A stretch of 36,861 nucleotides of DNA from NCBI RefSeq assembly GCF_001579645.1, contig NZ_KQ970820.1, positions 33,606-70,466 on the forward strand. The letters are read 5' to 3'. The notes under the pieces are model-generated. The model did no database searches. It saw nothing but the letters and a program-made list of their open reading frames with translations, and was not told the origin of the DNA. Position numbers and translations under genes: made by a program. This document shows positions 32,574-36,861 of this stretch, in pieces (the first letter of the stretch is position 1; every line of letters starts with the position of its first letter). The stretch is from Streptococcus infantis. GTDB lineage: Bacteria > Bacillota > Bacilli > Lactobacillales > Streptococcaceae.

Positions 32574-33410
32574 ATGTCATATCTTACAACTAAAAATCAA
32601 TACATCACTGTCGACAGGAACAAAATCGCCTATCGCGAACTCAGCAAAGGCAAATCAAAACTACCTCTTCTGATGCTGGTCCATTTGGCAGCAACCCTCG
32701 ACAACTGGGATCCAAAACTCTTGGACTTGATTGCTGAAAAGCACCATGTGATTGTGGTCGACCTTCCTGGTGTCGGTGCTAGTCAAGGAAAAGTGGCCCC
32801 AACCATTCCTGGAATGGCTGAGCAGACGTTTGCCTTTATAGAAGCCCTTGGTTACGATAAGATCAACCTCCTAGGCCTTTCTATGGGAGGTATGATTGCC
32901 CAAGAAATGGTCCGAATTAAGCCTGATTTGATCAACCGTCTCATCTTGGCAGGAACAGGACCTCGAGGAGGAAAAGAGGTTGATAAGGTCACAGGAAAAA
33001 CATTTAACTATATGTTTAAAGCTGGACTCGAACGCATCGATCCTAAACGCTATATCTTCTATAACCATGATGAACAAGGAAAAATCGAAGCCTTGAAAGT
33101 TCTCGGACGAATGGGAATGCGAACCAAGGAATTTGCGGACAAAGACATGAGTGTGCCTGGTTTCTTGAATCAACTCAAAGCCATTAAACGTTGGGGGAAA
33201 GATTCTCAAGACGACCTAAGATTTATCACCCAACCAACCTTAATCGTCAATGGGGACAAGGATATGCAGGTTCCAACGGAAAATTCTTATGATATGCATG
33301 AGAAAATAAAAGATAGTAAGCTTATCATTTATCCAAATGCTGGTCACGGTTCGATTTTCCAATATGCAGAAGAGTTTTCAAAAGAACTCATTGCTTTCTT
33401 GGAGGATTAA
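32574..33410 (+). CDS. Alpha/beta hydrolase
   Basis: A 278-residue alpha/beta hydrolase with nucleophile Ser103 in GLSMGG, acid in NGDKDMQVP (Asp228 or Asp230) and His258 in NAGHGSIF. The oxyanion region LVHLAATLDNW replaces the usual HG, so His37-Leu38 stand where HG is common. The start at 32574 follows AAAGGAAAA. The substrate is unknown; the neighbours suggest an ester, lactone or other xenobiotic-type compound, which is inference. Confidence 0.9.
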   Translation: MSYLTTKNQYITVDRNKIAYRELSKGKSKLPLLMLVHLAATLDNWDPKLLDLIAEKHHVIVVDLPGVGASQGKVAPTIPGMAEQTFAFIEALGYDKINLLGLSMGGMIAQEMVRIKPDLINRLILAGTGPRGGKEVDKVTGKTFNYMFKAGLERIDPKRYIFYNHDEQGKIEALKVLGRMGMRTKEFADKDMSVPGFLNQLKAIKRWGKDSQDDLRFITQPTLIVNGDKDMQVPTENSYDMHEKIKDSKLIIYPNAGHGSIFQYAEEFSKELIAFLED

Positions 33411-33411
33411 T

Positions 33412-34287
33412 ATGGTCAAAACCATTCTAATAACAGGTGCTACGGATGGCATTGGAAAGCACTTGGCAAAGAAACTGGCCAGTGAAGGCCATCAGGTCAT
33501 TCTTCATGGGCGTAATCCTCAAAAACTGGAATTGGCGCTTCAAGAGGTTCGGGCCGTTTCCTTGAGAGGTAGAGTTTCTAGCTACTTGGCAGATTTTTCA
33601 AAATTAGATGATGTTTATCGATTTGTGGAGGAAATCAAGCGAGACTTTCAAAGGATCGATGTCTTGTTTAACAACGCAGGACTGTATGCAGGAAAAGAAC
33701 GAAAAGCAAGTGCTGAAAATGCCGAGTTGACTTTTATGTTATCCGTTCTGGTTCCCTATGTATTAACAACTGAGCTAAGTCCCTTGTTAGAAAAAGCGGC
33801 TGACGGCCGTGTCATTAATACCTCTTCCTATATGCATCATTTTGCCAAGGTCAAGGATTTGGATTTTGGATTTGAGAACAACTACAATCCCGTATTGGCC
33901 TATAATAATTCCAAACTTTATACCATCTGGATGACACTCTATCTAGCAAGAGATTTCTTTTTAAAAGGTTCAAATATCAGCATCAATTCTTACCATCCGG
34001 GCTTGATTTCAACTAACTTAGGGAATAATTCTAGTGATGAAAAAACGAAAAAGTCTCTCTTCGGACGCCTGATGAAATCTCTCTCAAAAGATCTAGATCA
34101 GGGGATTGAAACAGGTTATTATCTCACCTTATCAGAGAAAGTCAGGGGCTTGACTGGCTACTACTTTGATGAAAAGAAAGTGAAGTCGGTATCTGAAAAA
34201 GGCTACTCATTTGAAAAAGCACAAGATTTAATCAATTACTGCAATGATAAAATTGAGTTGTTTCAAAAAAAGTCCAAAATACCTTAA
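33412..34287 (+). CDS. Short-chain dehydrogenase/reductase
   Basis: A 291-residue SDR with cofactor motif TGATDGIG (8-15), Arg34 after the second strand (favouring NADP), NNAG (87-90), Ser138/139 and active-site Tyr164-x3-Lys168. It resembles the retinol dehydrogenase/WW-oxidoreductase-like branch. GGAGG (33401-33405) inside the end of the hydrolase gene gives its ribosome site, so translation is closely coupled. It is the last gene of the Rrf2-controlled cassette. Confidence 0.9.
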   Translation: MVKTILITGATDGIGKHLAKKLASEGHQVILHGRNPQKLELALQEVRAVSLRGRVSSYLADFSKLDDVYRFVEEIKRDFQRIDVLFNNAGLYAGKERKASAENAELTFMLSVLVPYVLTTELSPLLEKAADGRVINTSSYMHHFAKVKDLDFGFENNYNPVLAYNNSKLYTIWMTLYLARDFFLKGSNISINSYHPGLISTNLGNNSSDEKTKKSLFGRLMKSLSKDLDQGIETGYYLTLSEKVRGLTGYYFDEKKVKSVSEKGYSFEKAQDLINYCNDKIELFQKKSKIP

Positions 34288-34390
34288 CATTATTATGACC
34301 CAATTGCTTAGCAAAAATAATATCAAAACTTATCTATTGCTAAAAACATTTACCCCGCTTTTTTGGCAACTATTTCTTAATGAAGATAGG
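34288..34390. other. Gene-free tail of the cassette
   Basis: An AT-rich stretch of about 100 bases between the SDR stop and the second terminator repeat. No gene or clear regulatory element is seen. Confidence 0.5.
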
Positions 34391-34426
34391 AAAAGCCTTG
34401 AAATCAAGGCTTTTTTGTTGTTCTAA
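34391..34426 (+). terminator. Terminator after the SDR gene (direct repeat, copy 2)
   Basis: Identical over 36 bases to the tRNA-Lys terminator at 30848-30883, stem and 3' flank alike. The A-run before the stem also lets it act for the minus-strand gene at 34457-35116. Confidence 0.93.
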
Positions 34427-34456
34427 GTATTTAGGGCCATCCCAAAGGATAGATGC

Positions 34457-35116
34457 TCAATTGTCCACTTCTTCCTTAAATCGTACTTTTCCTTGGCTAT
34501 ATAATCGCATAATCTTCACAAAGCGAACCGGATTGTTTTGGTTATACAAAAGAAATACTGAAAAGAATAACAAGCCAGCAAACCACAAACCATAGCTTTC
34601 ATCACCAATCGGTTGACCAAATTTTAGTGGAAAAAGCAGTAAATACAAAAAATAATAGATGGACACTATATTTAATGCAAAGCGGGCAAATCGAAAAGGT
34701 AAAGCAGACAGTTGTCTAGGATCAAACTGATTTTTTACAAACAAATTATGAGATGCGGCATAGTAAAAGACTTTCTCTGTCGTCGGCTGTGCTTTGCGAA
34801 CATTTTTATAAAGTGCTCGTTCAAGTAAAGCAACCAACGAGAAAAACTGCATCAACCAAAATAGAAAAATACAAGCTAGACTAAACCAGTTATAAACACC
34901 AATAAACTTGAGGGAAAAGAAGCCCGAGATTGCAGGCCCACCTGCTAGTAAGAGAATTACCAAGTCAGGAATAAAAGAATTCGTGTCACCAGCTTTTTCA
35001 GTATTGAGCAACCTACTCTTTGGAGCAGCTAGAGCCTCTCCTGTTTTTTGGTCATAATAGACCGCTTGTCCATCACATTCGCCGATAAAGACACGACGGC
35101 GTCCGAGAAAAAACAT
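34457..35116 (-). CDS. Hypothetical membrane protein
   Basis: Not recognised. The 219-residue protein has a short polar N-terminal domain (MFFLGRRRVFIGECDGQAVYYDQKTGEAL), then about four hydrophobic segments (roughly 48-68, 75-100, 138-160 and 172-190) and a basic/acidic tail. An extended -10 TG-G-TATACT (minus strand, 35174-35179) and AAAGAGGTA before the ATG support expression. It is a single gene, divergent from the next. Confidence 0.8.
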   Translation of the reverse strand: MFFLGRRRVFIGECDGQAVYYDQKTGEALAAPKSRLLNTEKAGDTNSFIPDLVILLLAGGPAISGFFSLKFIGVYNWFSLACIFLFWLMQFFSLVALLERALYKNVRKAQPTTEKVFYYAASHNLFVKNQFDPRQLSALPFRFARFALNIVSIYYFLYLLLFPLKFGQPIGDESYGLWFAGLLFFSVFLLYNQNNPVRFVKIMRLYSQGKVRFKEEVDN

Positions 35117-35353
35117 ACTTACCTCTTTCTATTTATGAAAACAAGTCTTCAAATTTTGGAATTTTATTATCCTAGTATACCATAAACCAACTTACTAGGT
35201 CATAGAATAGCTAAGAGCTACATCCTGCTAAAAGGTTGACAGAACTTCGCTCCATAGGATATGATGGGAATACCTAGAATCTTAACTCTGCACGATTTTT
35301 ACTCCTTCTACTGAAAAAGCGTTGGTGAGTTCAATTCTATATTTGGAGGTTTT
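35117..35353. promoter_or_regulatory. Divergent promoter region of two membrane-protein genes
   Basis: The plus-strand promoter TTGACA (35236-35241), 18-base spacer, TATGAT (35260-35265) drives the gene at 35354 with a leader of about 80 nt. The minus-strand extended -10 at 35174-35179 drives the gene at 34457-35116. Nothing else is evident in this stretch. Confidence 0.72.
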
Positions 35354-35887
35354 ATGAAAATCTATTATTCAAAATTTGTCGGTGGTGGCTATCTACTCTT
35401 TGCATCGGGTGTATTCTTTCAATTTTTCTTTTTCCTCGCGCATGGGTTGATCGACTTTTCCCAGCTTAGTCTTCTCACTGTGGTTCCAACCATCCTCTTT
35501 TTCGCTGCTATCTATTCAACGATTGCAGGTATCAAAAGACTTTCTAGTCGTAGGCTCTCCTTTGAATTCACCTTTGAAGGTATTTATGTCTATCCCGGGT
35601 TATTCTTCTCAAAAGAAATCTTCATCCCAAAAGAAGAATTGTTGCGAGCATCATATGTTGAAGTGGATGTCAGTGACCCCGACCATGTCAACAGCAAGGC
35701 TTACTATTTAGACTTCGATCTGAGAGAGGTGACCCAGCTAGAAGATATCTCTAAGTCAAACGTCATCATCGATACAAGTGTTCTGATATTGCGTCTCGCC
35801 CTTAGCCTCTGTCGATTTAGAGAGGAAGAAAAAGCCGAGTTGGCGACCTATCTAAAAGAAAACTACGGCATTGATTTCTTATATTAG
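35354..35887 (+). CDS. Hypothetical membrane protein with PH-like cytoplasmic domain
   Basis: The 177-residue protein has two hydrophobic segments (about 10-31 and 38-60), then a soluble part starting FEFTFEGIYVYPGLFFSKEIFIPKEELLRASYVEVD. The alternating pattern is reminiscent of the small bacterial PH-like/YcxB-type domains that follow a two-segment anchor. TTGGAGG precedes the ATG. Function is unknown; the PH-like reading is a guess from the pattern. Confidence 0.75.
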   Translation: MKIYYSKFVGGGYLLFASGVFFQFFFFLAHGLIDFSQLSLLTVVPTILFFAAIYSTIAGIKRLSSRRLSFEFTFEGIYVYPGLFFSKEIFIPKEELLRASYVEVDVSDPDHVNSKAYYLDFDLREVTQLEDISKSNVIIDTSVLILRLALSLCRFREEEKAELATYLKENYGIDFLY

Positions 35888-35896
35888 AAAGCAATA

Positions 35897-35921
35897 AAAA
35901 AGCCCTGATGTAGGGCTTTTT
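35897..35921. terminator. Bidirectional terminator
   Basis: AAAAAGCCCT / AGGGCTTTTT (10 bp, 5-base loop), between the plus-strand gene ending at 35887 and the minus-strand gene ending at 35928. Confidence 0.93.
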
Positions 35922-35927
35922 GTATTG

Positions 35928-36404
35928 TTAGCGATTCACCACTTGCGCTTCAAAGTGGGCTGGTTTGTCATCTACATTTGTTACGGTAATGGTGTAGGGC
36001 TTGCTTTTGGTTACATCAAAAACTTTTTCACCTAGATAGGTGACCACAATCCCATCTTCTACCAACTGAATATCCTGTTGATTGTTGGGAAGCTCAGTAT
36101 CATTTCCTAACTGGATGATTTTATTTTCTGTTACTTCAAAATACAGGCCACTGAATTGTTCAGACCAAACATTTCTTCCAGATAATTTGATTTTTTGATT
36201 ATCCTTCTTTTCTAAAATCAATTCTGAACTATACTCTAGTTGGTCTGCACGAGGACGGACACGTATTTCAACACTTTGCCCAGGTTGCAGAATGTAATTG
36301 TAGGTATTTTTGACCCTAAAATAGAAGAGGACACCTCCTACCAGGAGCACAGTAAGCAATAGACTACAACCCAGGTTCCAATTTGCTTGTTTTGCTGAAG
36401 ACAT
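35928..36404 (-). CDS. Hypothetical membrane-anchored exported protein
   Basis: Not recognised. The 158-residue protein has a single N-terminal membrane segment (about 12-30) and an outside beta-rich domain beginning YILQPGQSVEIRVRPRADQ and ending with an Ig-like strand pattern (SKPYTITVTNVDDKPAHFEAQVVN). The start at 36404 has AAGGAGGAG directly upstream; a longer frame to 36485 overlaps the upstream gene. It follows the edge gene on the same strand by 34 bases and is probably in one operon with it. Confidence 0.8.
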   Translation of the reverse strand: MSSAKQANWNLGCSLLLTVLLVGGVLFYFRVKNTYNYILQPGQSVEIRVRPRADQLEYSSELILEKKDNQKIKLSGRNVWSEQFSGLYFEVTENKIIQLGNDTELPNNQQDIQLVEDGIVVTYLGEKVFDVTKSKPYTITVTNVDDKPAHFEAQVVNR

Positions 36405-36438
36405 CTTCTCCTCCTTATTTGCTTTCTTATAGCTGGTC

Positions 36439-36861
36439 CTATCTGTTGGGTATTGTCTCAGCTTCTGTGAATTTTCGACGCTCACCTGACCACTTGATAC
36501 AGAGTAATAACACTATAAAACGAAGAACTAGATAAAACAGACGGACAGTCTTCATCTTGCCAAGAACATGCAGGAAATCTTTGCGTGCTTGGTCGATTTC
36601 CTGAGTTAACTCCTCAACGGTCTTTCCTGTTTTTTCTTCTACTAGGTTAGCATTGTCAACTGTTAGGTAATATTTGCTATCTACCGTTGAAAAATAAGCA
36701 TTCGTTAATGCTCCATCTATGGGAAATGAAATCTCGTAATTGTTTGTATCAGGAGCCGGACTGTATGTAGCGAAGACCTGCTCGCCAGATTTTGAAGGGT
36801 AGGCACTTATCTTAGTAGTTTTATAGTCTAAATGCATGAGTCCGTTCAAGGCAGGCGTAGT
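36439..36861 (-). CDS. Hypothetical membrane protein, 5' end outside the window
   Basis: A partial gene: the frame is open through the right edge, so the true start lies beyond 36861. The visible 140 residues include a beta-rich outer segment (EQVFATYSPAPDTNNYEISF, TVDSKYYLTVDNANLVEE), a short coiled region (ELTQEIDQARKDFLHVL) and a hydrophobic segment (VRLFYLVLRFIVLLLCI) before a basic C-terminus. The family is not identified. It is likely co-transcribed with the downstream anchored protein. Confidence 0.75.
   Translation of the reverse strand, partial: TTPALNGLMHLDYKTTKISAYPSKSGEQVFATYSPAPDTNNYEISFPIDGALTNAYFSTVDSKYYLTVDNANLVEEKTGKTVEELTQEIDQARKDFLHVLGKMKTVRLFYLVLRFIVLLLCIKWSGERRKFTEAETIPNR

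Overview
The window looks like chromosomal DNA of a mitis-group Streptococcus (S. mitis, S. oralis or a close relative of S. pneumoniae). The evidence is low-GC coding, strong AAGGAG-type ribosome binding sites, a YSIRK/LPxTG surface protein, two BOX elements of the pneumococcus/mitis type, and housekeeping genes in the order nrdR-dnaB-dnaI-nitroreductase-der. Species assignment is inference from content. There is no phage, insertion sequence, CRISPR array or rRNA.

Layout. (1) 1-5.6 kb: a CcpA-type cre site and a 1777-residue wall-anchored GH95 alpha-L-fucosidase with nine 60-bp tandem repeats, ending in a BOX element. (2) 5.7-10.3 kb, minus strand: replication operon nrdR-dnaB-dnaI-nitroreductase-der. 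(3) 10.4-12.3 kb, plus: YtrA-type GntR regulator, ABC ATPase and permease. (4) 12.3-14.6 kb: lrgAB facing a cysteine-rich MarR regulator. Two copies of one palindrome lie upstream of marR and of the DUF4649-trxA pair. (5) 14.6-17.1 kb: queCDEF (preQ0/preQ1 synthesis) behind a leader that folds as a preQ1-I-like riboswitch with antiterminator and terminator, then a second BOX. (6) 17.3-19.9 kb: aquaporin, a DUF2785-like protein, an HxlR regulator and a divergent SnoaL-like protein. (7) 19.9-25.9 kb: a truncated second copy of pepF, an acetoin/diacetyl reductase, a membrane-anchored thioredoxin-like protein, then full pepF with rsmE and prmA. (8) 26.0-29.1 kb, minus: GNAT and Nudix genes, an unknown gene, an M50-type membrane protease and DUF3013. 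(9) 29.2-30.9 kb: rarA, 6S RNA and tRNA-Lys(CUU) in one apparent transcription unit. (10) 30.9-34.4 kb: an Rrf2-controlled cassette (quinone oxidoreductase, alpha/beta hydrolase, SDR) bracketed by 36-bp identical direct repeats, each a copy of the tRNA-Lys terminator. (11) 34.4 kb to the end: four small membrane-protein genes of unknown function, the last cut by the window edge.

Most of the window is conserved core. The accessory or evolving parts are the fucosidase, the pepF partial duplication with the two genes between its copies, and the Rrf2 cassette behind tRNA-Lys. The most informative regulatory structures are the que leader, the paired MarR and Rrf2 operators, and the 6S RNA abutting the tRNA. 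I did not see a convincing, entirely new multi-gene defence or biosynthetic system. The best candidates for something undescribed are the repeat-bracketed cassette, the redox-like MarR-trxA circuit and the M50 protease operon.
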